From the NCBI GenBank assembly GCA_947176615.1, contig CAMWRO010000137.1, positions 1 to 7,686 of the forward strand: a DNA stretch of 7,686 nt. The letters run 5' to 3'. The notes under the pieces are model-generated. The model saw only the letters and a program-made list of their open reading frames with translations, did no database searches and was not told the origin of the DNA. The translations under genes and the position numbers were made by a program. This document shows positions 1 through 6,907 of the stretch, one piece after another. How positions within the stretch are numbered: the stretch's first letter is position 1; every line of letters begins with the position of its first letter. Source of the stretch: an uncultured Porphyromonadaceae bacterium. Its GTDB lineage: Bacteria; Bacteroidota; Bacteroidia; Bacteroidales; Muribaculaceae.

Positions 1-2700
1 GAGGCTGCCGAAAATAATATTGCGAAACTCGTAGGCTATGACAAGCTCTACCGCATAAAGTTTGAGGCCGACTATCTCGCCAAACTTGCCTATGAAGGAG
101 CCGAGCGACGTTATGGAAAACCTCTGACTCCGGAACTTGAAGAACGTATCAAGTTTGAACTGTATATAATGAAGACGATGGGTTTCCCGGGTTACTTCCT
201 TATCGTGCAGGACTTCATCAACGTGGGCCGCAACGAGCTCGGCGTCAGTGTGGGGCCCGGCCGAGGGTCTGCCGCAGGAAGTGTCGTCGCCTACTGTCTC
301 GGAATCACTCAGGTCGACCCGATTAAATATGACCTGCTTTTTGAACGATTCCTTAATCCCGACCGTATTTCCCTCCCCGATATCGATGTCGATTTCGACG
401 ATGACGGGCGTGCCGACGTGTTGCGTTATGTGACTCAGAAATATGGTGAGGACAAGGTGGCCCATATCATCACCTTCGGCACTATGGCCGCCAAGTCGGC
501 CATAAAGGATGTGGCGCGCATCGAGCAGTTGCCTCTTGACGAGAGCAACCGACTTGCCAAGCTCGTCCCTGACCGAATGCCCGACGGGCCTGACGGAAAG
601 ACCCTTAAAACCACGCTTGACAACTGTTATAAGTACATCCCCGAGTTTCAGGTCGAGCTGGCGAGCCGCAATCCGCTCATCACCGAGACACTTGAATATG
701 CAAAGAGGCTTGAAGGCAACGTGCGCAACACCGGCGTGCATGCCTGCGGTGTGATTATATGCCGTGACCCCATTACCGACTGGGTGCCGGTGTCGACAGC
801 TGTCGACAAGAGTGCCGATACCAAGGAAAAATCCAAACTGATTGTGACACAGTATGAAGGCTCGATAATCGAGGATACCGGTCTGATCAAGATGGACTTC
901 CTCGGATTGAAAACCCTGTCGATTATAAAGGAGGCTCTTTCCAATATAAAAAATACCAAGGGTATCGACATCGATATCGAGAAAATAGATATTGCCGACC
1001 CCAAGACCTATCAGCTTTATTGCGAGGGTCGCACGACGGGAACTTTCCAGTTTGAATCGGCCGGTATGCAGAAATACCTGCGTGAGCTCCAGCCGTCGAC
1101 GTTTGAGGACCTTATAGCCATGAACGCCCTGTATCGACCGGGGCCTATGGACTATATTCCTGACTTTATCGCCCGTAAGCATGGCAAATCGCCCATCGTG
1201 TACGATATTCCCATCATGGAGAAATATCTGAAGGACACTTACGGCGTTACCGTCTATCAGGAACAGGTCATGTTGCTGTCGCGCCTCCTTGCCGGTTTTA
1301 CACGCGGACAGAGCGATACCCTCCGCAAGGCAATGGGTAAGAAACTCATCGCCAAGATGAACGAGCTGGAGGAACTGTTTCTGGAGGGCGGACAGAAAAA
1401 CGGGCATGATCCGAAAGTGCTTTCTAAAATCTGGGCCGACTGGAAAAAGTTTGCGTCATATGCGTTTAACAAGAGTCACGCCACATGTTACAGCTGGGTG
1501 GCTTTCCAGACCGCGTGGCTCAAGGCCAACTATCCGGCCGAGTACATGGCGGCGGTGTTGTCGCGCAACCGTGCCAACATCACCAAGCTCACCGGCTTCA
1601 TGGACGAGTGCAAGAAAATGCACATTCCCGTCAAAGGTCCCGATGTCAACGAGAGTTACTTTGAATTCGGTGTCGACTCCCACGGCAACATCCGTTTCGG
1701 GCTTGCCGCAATCAAGGGAGTGGGCGAGAATGTGGTCAAGGTTATCATCGACCAGCGCAGAGAGGGCGGACGTTTCGAGTCGATTTATGATTTTGTGGAG
1801 CGTGTCCCGTCGTCGGCCATGAACCGCAGGGTGTTTGAATCGCTTGCGCTTGCCGGAGCGTTTGACTGTTTCAGCGAAATAAAGCGTGAGGACTTTTTTT
1901 ACGAAAATCATCGCGGCGAGACATTTTCCGAGACTCTGGTGCGTTACGGACGGGCTTATCAGGCCGACAAACAACGCTCGGCGGCATCACTTTTTGGCGA
2001 GGATGCCGAGCTGTCTACTTCGGGCCGCCCCGAGATTGTCCCTGCGATGGAATGGGTCGATGCCGAAAAACTTGAAAAAGAGCGTGAACTTGTCGGGATG
2101 TATCTCTCGGCCCACCCCCTCGACCCGTTCTACATGGAGCTGAACTACGGTTGCTCGTGCACAATAAAGGGATATGAGGAATTTACCCCCGTCGAAGGTA
2201 TTGATTTGACTTTCGGAGGCATGGTGGTCGATTTTATTTCGCGTCCGGCGAGAAACGGCGGCCAGTTTGGCATCCTTAAAATCGAGGACTATACCGGAAG
2301 TACCGAGCTGAGGCTGTTTGGACAGACCTATATCGATTTCCACAATTACGGTATAGCGGGAACCCCCGTCCTTGTGACAGGGCAGTACCAGCGACGGTTT
2401 GCCAACTCTGACCTTAGATTCAACATTACCAATATACGCCTGTTGAGCGATGTCAAGGGAAAACTTATCCGCAGCATTACGATTGACCTCCCCAAGGATA
2501 AGATTTTACGCCACATCCATGACCTTATCGTGGAGCAGGTCAACAGTGCCACTGCCGACCGCGGCGAATTGGCGTTCCGTGTCTTCGACCCGTCGATAAA
2601 CCGCTCGCTCAAACTGTCGTCGGGAGTGCGCATCCCCATCACTCGCGCTCTTGTCGACGCTCTTACCGAAGAAGAAATTCAATTTTATATTAACGAATAA
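1..2700 (+). CDS. dnaE: DNA polymerase III subunit alpha (5'-truncated by window edge)
   Basis: This is the replicative DNA polymerase catalytic subunit of the cytoplasmic Pol III holoenzyme. The frame is open from base 1, giving 899 residues. Met at 169 is internal, because the 56 codons before it are also DnaE-like. Roughly the first 270-350 residues, including the PHP domain, lie outside the window. Visible in order: the GPGRGSAAGS active-site motif (about residues 85-94); the catalytic aspartates of PDIDVDF (D129, D131) and of KMDFLGL (D299), matching E. coli D401, D403 and D555; a helix-hairpin-helix segment (GLAAIKGVGENVV, about 567-580); a clamp-binding-like AASLF at 661-665; and an OB fold from about 736 to 815. 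The protein ends at a TAA 15 nt before trxA, so the two are probably co-transcribed. The size suits a Bacteroidota DnaE. Identification is secure; only the start is missing. Confidence 0.97.
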   Translation, partial: EAAENNIAKLVGYDKLYRIKFEADYLAKLAYEGAERRYGKPLTPELEERIKFELYIMKTMGFPGYFLIVQDFINVGRNELGVSVGPGRGSAAGSVVAYCLGITQVDPIKYDLLFERFLNPDRISLPDIDVDFDDDGRADVLRYVTQKYGEDKVAHIITFGTMAAKSAIKDVARIEQLPLDESNRLAKLVPDRMPDGPDGKTLKTTLDNCYKYIPEFQVELASRNPLITETLEYAKRLEGNVRNTGVHACGVIICRDPITDWVPVSTAVDKSADTKEKSKLIVTQYEGSIIEDTGLIKMDFLGLKTLSIIKEALSNIKNTKGIDIDIEKIDIADPKTYQLYCEGRTTGTFQFESAGMQKYLRELQPSTFEDLIAMNALYRPGPMDYIPDFIARKHGKSPIVYDIPIMEKYLKDTYGVTVYQEQVMLLSRLLAGFTRGQSDTLRKAMGKKLIAKMNELEELFLEGGQKNGHDPKVLSKIWADWKKFASYAFNKSHATCYSWVAFQTAWLKANYPAEYMAAVLSRNRANITKLTGFMDECKKMHIPVKGPDVNESYFEFGVDSHGNIRFGLAAIKGVGENVVKVIIDQRREGGRFESIYDFVERVPSSAMNRRVFESLALAGAFDCFSEIKREDFFYENHRGETFSETLVRYGRAYQADKQRSAASLFGEDAELSTSGRPEIVPAMEWVDAEKLEKERELVGMYLSAHPLDPFYMELNYGCSCTIKGYEEFTPVEGIDLTFGGMVVDFISRPARNGGQFGILKIEDYTGSTELRLFGQTYIDFHNYGIAGTPVLVTGQYQRRFANSDLRFNITNIRLLSDVKGKLIRSITIDLPKDKILRHIHDLIVEQVNSATADRGELAFRVFDPSINRSLKLSSGVRIPITRALVDALTEEEIQFYINE

Positions 2701-2715
2701 AACATAAAGAGAAAA

Positions 2716-3042
2716 ATGGCATTTGTATTTACTGACCAAAACGTCAACGAGCTTATCGCTTCGGGACAGCCTGTAGTAATCGATTTCTGGGCCACATGGT
2801 GCGGACCCTGTATGCGCATGTCGCCTGTGATTGACGAGCTCGCCGCCGAATTTGAAGGCAAGGTGCTCGTGGGCAAGTACAACATCGAGGATGAGACCGA
2901 GTTCTCTACCGCCAACCGCATCATGTCTATCCCCACCATCCTGTTCTTCAAGAACGGCGAGCAGGTGCGCGACCTCCGTCTTGCCGGTTCTCAACCCAAG
3001 GAGCAGGTGCGCCGCAACATCGAGAAACTTCTCGAAGCCTGA
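2716..3042 (+). CDS. trxA: Thioredoxin
   Basis: A 108-residue cytoplasmic thioredoxin, a disulfide reductase that would be recharged by thioredoxin reductase. It has the usual single-domain length and no signal peptide. The active site is WCGPC at residues 28-32 (redox cysteines C29 and C32). The buried acid D23 (in IDFWA) corresponds to E. coli D26, and the cis-proline is P73 in SIPT. It starts 15 nt after the dnaE stop, behind an A-rich leader (taaagagaaaaATG) with no Shine-Dalgarno, normal for Bacteroidota. No promoter is visible in the gap, so it is probably transcribed with dnaE. From memory, dnaE beside trxA is a common arrangement in Bacteroidales. A strong hairpin terminator begins 24 nt after the stop. 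Other thioredoxin-fold proteins are unlikely, because nothing extends beyond the classical fold. Confidence 0.96.
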   Translation: MAFVFTDQNVNELIASGQPVVIDFWATWCGPCMRMSPVIDELAAEFEGKVLVGKYNIEDETEFSTANRIMSIPTILFFKNGEQVRDLRLAGSQPKEQVRRNIEKLLEA

Positions 3043-3065
3043 CACTCCGTCTGATTTAATCTAAA

Positions 3066-3114
3066 CGCAGGCACTCGACAACGTTGATTTGTTTGTCGGG
3101 TGCCTGTGTTTTTT
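3066..3114 (+). terminator. Intrinsic terminator of dnaE-trxA
   Basis: An inverted repeat pairs 3066-3081 with 3093-3108. It forms 16 base pairs including two G-U pairs, around an 11-nt loop. Six T (3109-3114) follow directly. It begins 24 nt after the trxA stop, so it should end the dnaE-trxA transcript and insulate the next gene. Confidence 0.92.
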
Positions 3115-3146
3115 ATAATAAGCCGTAATTTTAATATTTTTTAATT

Positions 3147-3154
3147 GGGGGGGG
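3147..3154 (+). repeat. Homopolymeric G8 tract upstream of the TonB_C gene
   Basis: Eight consecutive G in an otherwise AT-rich intergenic stretch, 73-80 bp before the start codon at 3227 and 22 bp before the first TAACTTTG box at 3177. A second, shorter run (G6, 3265-3270) lies in the signal-peptide codons of the same gene. Runs like this can change length by slippage. Whether that happens here cannot be told from one sequence. Confidence 0.6.
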
Positions 3155-3174
3155 TGAAAATGTTGCTGATTATT

Positions 3175-3198
3175 TATAACTTTGCGGCTATAACTTTG
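3175..3198 (+). promoter_or_regulatory. Tandem Bacteroidota -7 boxes before the TonB_C gene
   Basis: The 10-mer TATAACTTTG occurs at 3175-3184 and again at 3189-3198, separated by cggc. Each copy contains TAACTTTG, a full match to the Bacteroidota -7 consensus TAnnTTTG. Transcription from either would give a leader of about 20-40 nt to the ATG at 3227. No TTTG (-33) box sits at the usual 19-21 nt upstream of either copy; the nearest resemblance is TGTTG at 3161-3165. Tandem start sites or an operator repeat are both possible. Confidence 0.6.
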
Positions 3199-3226
3199 GT
3201 TTTCTTATCTACTTAATTATCATAAT

Positions 3227-3859
3227 ATGAAAAATCTTCTCCTTGCAGTCCTGTTCCTGTTTCAGGGGGGTGTGTTGTCAGCACAACATTGCTGTGTGAA
3301 TGACAGTGTGATTCGCGAAATTCAGTTCCCGTTGACCGAAAGCGATACTGAAACCGTGTTCTATTACTTCAATGAGGAATGGATCTGCGGTGCCATGCCC
3401 GATATGATAGAACCCGATTCTATTCTCAAAATTGAGATTAAAAATGACGAATATGACAACCGTGCCGTTTTCATCACCGTCTCTCCCGAAACTCTTTCCC
3501 AATTGAAATCCAAAGTGGACGAGACTTACAGGAATCTGTTTGTAAACTATGACCCGCAGTGCGAATTTCCCGGCGGCAACGGCAAGCTCAAAGAATGGAT
3601 AGAAGCCAATATCCGTGTCCCCGAAGGATATAAGGGCACTGAGAGAGTTATAGTCATGTTCAAAGTTCAGCCCGACGGTTCTGTTACGGATGCCAAGATA
3701 TTAAGACCGAGCAAAAACGAGGCTGCCAATGCCGAGGCGTTGAGACTGGTGAATGCCTTGCCGAAATTCCGGGTAAAATATTTCACCCCTAAAAAAGCTC
3801 CTCTTTGCTATGCTGTGCCGATAGTTTTCAAGGAGCCGGGCCTCATATACATCAGATAA
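3227..3859 (+). CDS. Secreted TonB C-terminal-domain protein
   Basis: A 210-residue exported protein of unassigned role. Residues 1-19 form a signal peptide (MKN, hydrophobic core, cleavage likely after SA and before Q20, a common Bacteroidota pattern). There is no lipobox. Residues about 21-110 are not recognised. From about 112 to 203 it resembles the TonB_C domain as found in Bacteroidota: it opens with CEFPGG, has a central PDGSVTDAKILRPS strand-turn segment, and ends with a VPIVF strand. Unlike true TonB it has no obvious uncleaved anchor or proline-rich spacer. It may therefore be a free periplasmic binding module rather than an energy transducer. Five cysteines (22, 23, 54, 112, 194) are many for so small a periplasmic protein. 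The gene stands alone between two terminators behind its own promoter region. The start is supported by the signal peptide and the A/T-rich leader. Confidence 0.85.
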   Translation: MKNLLLAVLFLFQGGVLSAQHCCVNDSVIREIQFPLTESDTETVFYYFNEEWICGAMPDMIEPDSILKIEIKNDEYDNRAVFITVSPETLSQLKSKVDETYRNLFVNYDPQCEFPGGNGKLKEWIEANIRVPEGYKGTERVIVMFKVQPDGSVTDAKILRPSKNEAANAEALRLVNALPKFRVKYFTPKKAPLCYAVPIVFKEPGLIYIR

Positions 3860-3868
3860 ACGGCTTCA

Positions 3869-3913
3869 AAAATCAACAGGCTGTAAGGGAACTCCTTGCA
3901 GCCTGTTGATTTT
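3869..3913. terminator. Bidirectional terminator between convergent genes
   Basis: Positions 3869-3888 pair with 3894-3913 over 20 base pairs with a single G-U and a 5-nt loop (gaact). The stem begins with four A and ends with four T, so either strand yields a hairpin ending in U residues. It starts 10 nt after the TonB_C gene stop and ends 13 nt before the stop of the convergent GntR gene, so it can end both transcripts. Confidence 0.93.
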
Positions 3914-3926
3914 CTGTCTTGTCTAA

Positions 3927-4280
3927 TTATTTTTTGCGATATTGCTCCACGATGTCCTCGATGGAGATGTCGAGCAGTTTCATTTCGTTGAAAAGTTCCA
4001 CGAGTGTGGTGTCGAAAAATTCTTTGCGGCGGGCGTTGTTGACCCGCTCGGCGGCATCGTCGGCAAGGAAGAATCCCAGTCCGCGACGCGGGTATATAAT
4101 CTGCTCGTCCTGTAGATATTCATAGGCTTTCAGCACGGTGTGGGAGTTGACCGCAAGGGCTGTCGCAAGCTCGCGCACTGACGGCACACGCTGCCCCGCC
4201 ATCCAGTCCCGCGATATGATGCGGCTGAAACTGTAGTCTACAATCTGGCGGTAGATCGGTTTGTTGCTGTTAAAATCCAT
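3927..4280 (-). CDS. GntR-family transcriptional regulator, YtrA subfamily
   Basis: A 117-residue DNA-binding regulator. Residues 7-72 form the GntR winged helix: PIYRQIVDY opens it, the helix-turn-helix is about 31-56 (RVPSVRELATALAVNSHTVL), and the wing is YPRRGLGFFL. The remaining roughly 45 residues form a short helical tail. This short tail, in place of a ligand-binding FadR, UTRA or aminotransferase domain, defines the YtrA type, which usually represses an adjacent ABC transporter operon. It is the last gene of the minus-strand cluster, 10 nt after the permease stop. The ATG follows the permease TGA with an aaaactgcct leader. Control of the upstream ABC genes, and of itself, is inferred from family and position. 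I did not identify an operator. Confidence 0.92.
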   Translation of the reverse strand: MDFNSNKPIYRQIVDYSFSRIISRDWMAGQRVPSVRELATALAVNSHTVLKAYEYLQDEQIIYPRRGLGFFLADDAAERVNNARRKEFFDTTLVELFNEMKLLDISIEDIVEQYRKK

Positions 4281-4290
4281 AGGCAGTTTT

Positions 4291-5085
4291 TCAGACTTGA
4301 CGGTTAACGATGCGTCGCCATGTGAGAATCAAGCCGGCAATAGCGTAGACTATTGAGAATGAGCCGATGAAGACAACGAGTTCTCTGACAACCTCCTGTA
4401 TGGAATCCGAAACCAGTTGCTCAGAGGGCATTACGCCGGTTGCGATGTCACGGAAAGTATTGTCGGTCAGTGCTGAAACCAGCCCTACGACTCCTCCGAG
4501 TATACCGAGGGCGACAAGGCTGAGTATTGCCGCCGCGATACCCATCGCAATGCGGTTACGTTTTACGGTCATTACCACATACAGCACGGTCACCATCGGT
4601 AAGAGGTTGCTGCAACTGTTCAGGATGTATAGCCATTTCGACTCATACATCTCGTCAGAAACAGCCATCAGGCTTTGCATCACGTCGGCATTTTCGGTGA
4701 AGATGCCGGCGATGCAGGTGCATAGAATCCATTCGGCAATGAGAAGAAGGGGAATGAACACCATTGACCACCCGATTATAAGCGTGGCTTTTTCCTGCCC
4801 GCGGGCCGGAAGCTGGGTGATTACGGCACTGTCATTTTTCAGCACGAATACAAACGAGGCGAAAAAGCACATGAACTGGAATACAGTCGATGCGACAGAG
4901 GAAAGCAGAAATTCGATACCCCAGAAAGATGACAGAAGGGCAAGCAGATACAAGGCCACGAGGATTGCCGAATAAATCATAATCATGCGTTTCATCGGGT
5001 TGCCGTAGTATCTTGCGACCATCATCATGCGCTGCCATGAGAATTTGTCGTTATTGAGTGATATAGCCTGTTCCATAGTCATCAT
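4291..5085 (-). CDS. ABC transporter membrane protein (permease)
   Basis: A 264-residue polytopic inner-membrane protein with six predicted helices at about 33-54, 58-82, 101-128, 152-174, 180-205 and 232-256. The N terminus (about 30 residues) and the positively charged C-terminal end (WRRIVNRQV) look cytoplasmic, as in ABC-2-like exporter subunits. No conserved substrate motif is visible, so the cargo is unknown. Its start codon overlaps the stop of the ATPase gene by one base (TAATG), implying translational coupling and strongly supporting the pairing. Two further in-frame ATGs follow within four codons; I chose the first because of the overlap. Together with the ATPase it should form a half-transporter acting as a dimer, controlled by the downstream GntR protein. 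Low sequence conservation is usual for this class. Confidence 0.85.
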   Translation of the reverse strand: MMTMEQAISLNNDKFSWQRMMMVARYYGNPMKRMIMIYSAILVALYLLALLSSFWGIEFLLSSVASTVFQFMCFFASFVFVLKNDSAVITQLPARGQEKATLIIGWSMVFIPLLLIAEWILCTCIAGIFTENADVMQSLMAVSDEMYESKWLYILNSCSNLLPMVTVLYVVMTVKRNRIAMGIAAAILSLVALGILGGVVGLVSALTDNTFRDIATGVMPSEQLVSDSIQEVVRELVVFIGSFSIVYAIAGLILTWRRIVNRQV

Positions 5086-5930
5086 TATTGTTCATCGGGA
5101 TTGGATAAAATTGATATGATTTTGTCACATGCGGGTGACATCAAGGCCGAGTAGAGAAGGTTGAAATCAACCTCGCTTGACGGTTCGCCGCTCTCGTTGG
5201 CGATGATTCCGCGGAACATGCCTGTGTCCTGTTCCTGATACAGGGCGTTTATGACGGGCAGATTGTCGGAAGTAAAAGTCAGGACTTCGGCTATTTCCCA
5301 TGTCGGACGGTTGACAAGAAGTCGCCCGCGGCTGATTACCATCAGTCCGTCAAAGAGGTCCTTTAGATCCCACACCGTGTGGGTGGAGACGATGACAGTC
5401 TGTTCTTCATCGGTACAGCGCGACAACATGCGGCGCAATGTTTTCTTGGCGTTGATGTCGAGACCGTTGGCAGGTTCGTCGAGCATCAGCAGTTCGACCC
5501 GCAGGGACAGGACATAGGCGATAAGAGCCTTGCGGCGTGTCCCGAGCGACATTTTGTTGAGCGGCTCGTTTCCGGTCATGCCGAATTCGCCGAGGTTCTC
5601 GGCAAGCAGCTCTTTGCTGAAACGGGGATAAAAACAACCGTGGATGTCGCTGATTTCGTTTACGGTGCGTCCCGGAAACTCGATGTCATCGGTCAGCAGA
5701 AAGAGTTTTTGAAGCGTTGACGGCTGACGGTCGCTCACGTTCCGGCCGTCGATGACGCAGTCACCCTTGGTCGGGTATAGCAATCCGGCGATAACGTGGA
5801 GGAGGGTGGTTTTGCCCGCACCGTTTTCTCCAAGGAGCAGGTGTATGCCGGGGCCTATTTTGCCCGATGCGTTTATCAATGCCTCGGCACCGTGACGATA
5901 GGTATAGGAAATGTGGTTGAGTGCTATCAT
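5085..5930 (-). CDS. ABC transporter ATP-binding protein (YtrB/CcmA-like)
   Basis: A 281-residue cytoplasmic ATPase that energises the adjacent membrane protein. Walker A is GENGAGKTT (34-42), Walker B is LLMLDEP (147-153) with catalytic E152, the D-loop is NGLD (155-158), and the switch histidine is in STH (H184). The signature is degenerate: MSLGTRRK (127-134) stands where LSGGQ is usual. A glutamine is not evident at the Q-loop, where LLTDD (78-82) stands. Both departures occur in small regulator-linked exporters, so I expect an active enzyme. The last 70 or so residues (about 210-281) form a C-terminal extension without a motif I recognise. The ATG lies 22 nt after the TraB/GumN stop, behind an A-rich leader (catagaaaATG), and the stop overlaps the permease start, so all are probably on one transcript. 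Confidence 0.93.
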   Translation of the reverse strand: MIALNHISYTYRHGAEALINASGKIGPGIHLLLGENGAGKTTLLHVIAGLLYPTKGDCVIDGRNVSDRQPSTLQKLFLLTDDIEFPGRTVNEISDIHGCFYPRFSKELLAENLGEFGMTGNEPLNKMSLGTRRKALIAYVLSLRVELLMLDEPANGLDINAKKTLRRMLSRCTDEEQTVIVSTHTVWDLKDLFDGLMVISRGRLLVNRPTWEIAEVLTFTSDNLPVINALYQEQDTGMFRGIIANESGEPSSEVDFNLLYSALMSPACDKIISILSNPDEQ

Positions 5931-5952
5931 TTTCTATGATGTTTTAGGTCAG

Positions 5953-6840
5953 TTATTTGGTAGTCGGCTCTACGGTATAGCCTTCGCGGCGCAAAAGGGA
6001 AATCAGTCCCTTGTCGCCCGGAAGGTGTCCGGCACCGACGGCTATGAGAATCGACATTGTAGGCAGCATCCCGGCCAGCACACGCATCCAGTCGGCATTG
6101 CGCCGGTTCAGCATCCGGTCGGCCTGCTCGTCGTTGAATCCTGTCGCGGGGTTTTCCATGATGTCGAGCATTGCCTGAAGGTCACCGGCGAGATATGCGT
6201 TGGCAAGCTGTTTTACAACGTCGATTGCAATCTCGTCGTTGCGCACGGCCTGCATAAGGTCGTTGGCCTGAGCGAGAATCGAGCCTCCGAAAAGGGCCTG
6301 ACACTGGTCGGCCATAGTTTCGAGACCGCCCACTTCTTTACCGATGGCAGTCGCGCGTGACTGGATTTCGCCGTCAAGCTGCTGCGCGGCATTGTATTGC
6401 GGGAATGCGGACTGAGTCTGAGCGGCGGCGAGAAGGGTTGACACCATTGCCGGTTTCATGGGGTTGAGCGCGGCTGCTGTCATCTGCGGACCAAGATATT
6501 TGGCGAGGATATTGTTGAGCGAGTCGATTGCTGCGGGGGAGAGAACAGCGGTAAGAGTGCTGTCCTGAGGTGCTATAGCGGCCATCATCATCATTTGCTG
6601 TGACTCGGGACTCATCGCGTCGGCCATAACCATTTCGCCATACACTTTGTCGACCGATGCAAGTGCCTCCTTGAATCCGGGTACGCTGTCAAGCACGCTG
6701 GCGGGGGCCATGTGGTGTGTGCCAAAGATATAGCTCGGCTTTTCAAGGCCGTTGCCCGAGATTTTCCATAGTAACTGTGCCTCGGCAGAACTGTAACCGA
6801 GCAGCAGGACTGAAATGATAGTGAACAGTAGCTTTTTCAT
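5953..6840 (-). CDS. TraB/GumN family secreted protein
   Basis: A 295-residue exported protein of the TraB/GumN (PF01963-type) family, distantly related to the animal TIKI metalloproteases. Its bacterial role is not established. Residues 1-21 form a signal peptide (MKK, hydrophobic core, cleavage likely between A21 and Q22). Family motifs are GTHH (40-43) and GE (68-69) near the N terminus, GGLET (171-175) in the middle, LNRRNADWM (244-252), and a C-terminal VGAGHLPGDKGLI (268-280) followed by LLRREGYTV. The two GxxH motifs and conserved glutamates are the proposed metal site, all present here. A methionine-rich stretch (M70, M72, M76, M83-86) is notable. It has a consensus promoter upstream and ends 22 nt before the ABC ATPase gene, so it probably leads a four-gene operon. 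Family assignment is firm; peptidase activity is inference. Confidence 0.9.
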   Translation of the reverse strand: MKKLLFTIISVLLLGYSSAEAQLLWKISGNGLEKPSYIFGTHHMAPASVLDSVPGFKEALASVDKVYGEMVMADAMSPESQQMMMMAAIAPQDSTLTAVLSPAAIDSLNNILAKYLGPQMTAAALNPMKPAMVSTLLAAAQTQSAFPQYNAAQQLDGEIQSRATAIGKEVGGLETMADQCQALFGGSILAQANDLMQAVRNDEIAIDVVKQLANAYLAGDLQAMLDIMENPATGFNDEQADRMLNRRNADWMRVLAGMLPTMSILIAVGAGHLPGDKGLISLLRREGYTVEPTTK

Positions 6841-6907
6841 TGTTGCAGAGAGTGAAAAGTTGGTTTTGTGTTGCTGTGTTTAGGTGTTGTACATCTCTAA
6901 CACACCG

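Noticed and set aside
169..171. ATG at 169 as the dnaE start
   Set aside because: The same frame is open from base 1 and the 56 codons before it encode DnaE-like sequence directly preceding the polymerase core, so the gene is cut by the window edge.
1456..1974. 172-codon open frame antisense to dnaE
   Set aside because: It lies wholly inside a conserved polymerase gene, has no recognisable domain or leader, and long antisense frames are expected from codon bias.
2506..3045. 179-codon antisense frame across the dnaE end and trxA
   Set aside because: It would overlap two certain genes and a gene junction; the protein shows no family motif.
3061..3226. Small RNA or riboswitch in the trxA-TonB_C gap
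   Set aside because: The first part is fully explained as a terminator, and the rest is AT-rich promoter DNA with no further stable stem; the leader after the -7 boxes is too short for a riboswitch.
3919..4125. 68-codon plus-strand frame opposite the GntR gene
   Set aside because: Low-complexity Ser-rich translation antisense to a clear winged-helix regulator, starting at a terminator.
5911..6360. 149-codon plus-strand frame over the TraB/GumN gene 3' end
   Set aside because: A shadow of the well-supported minus-strand TraB/GumN and ATPase genes; no motif or promoter of its own.
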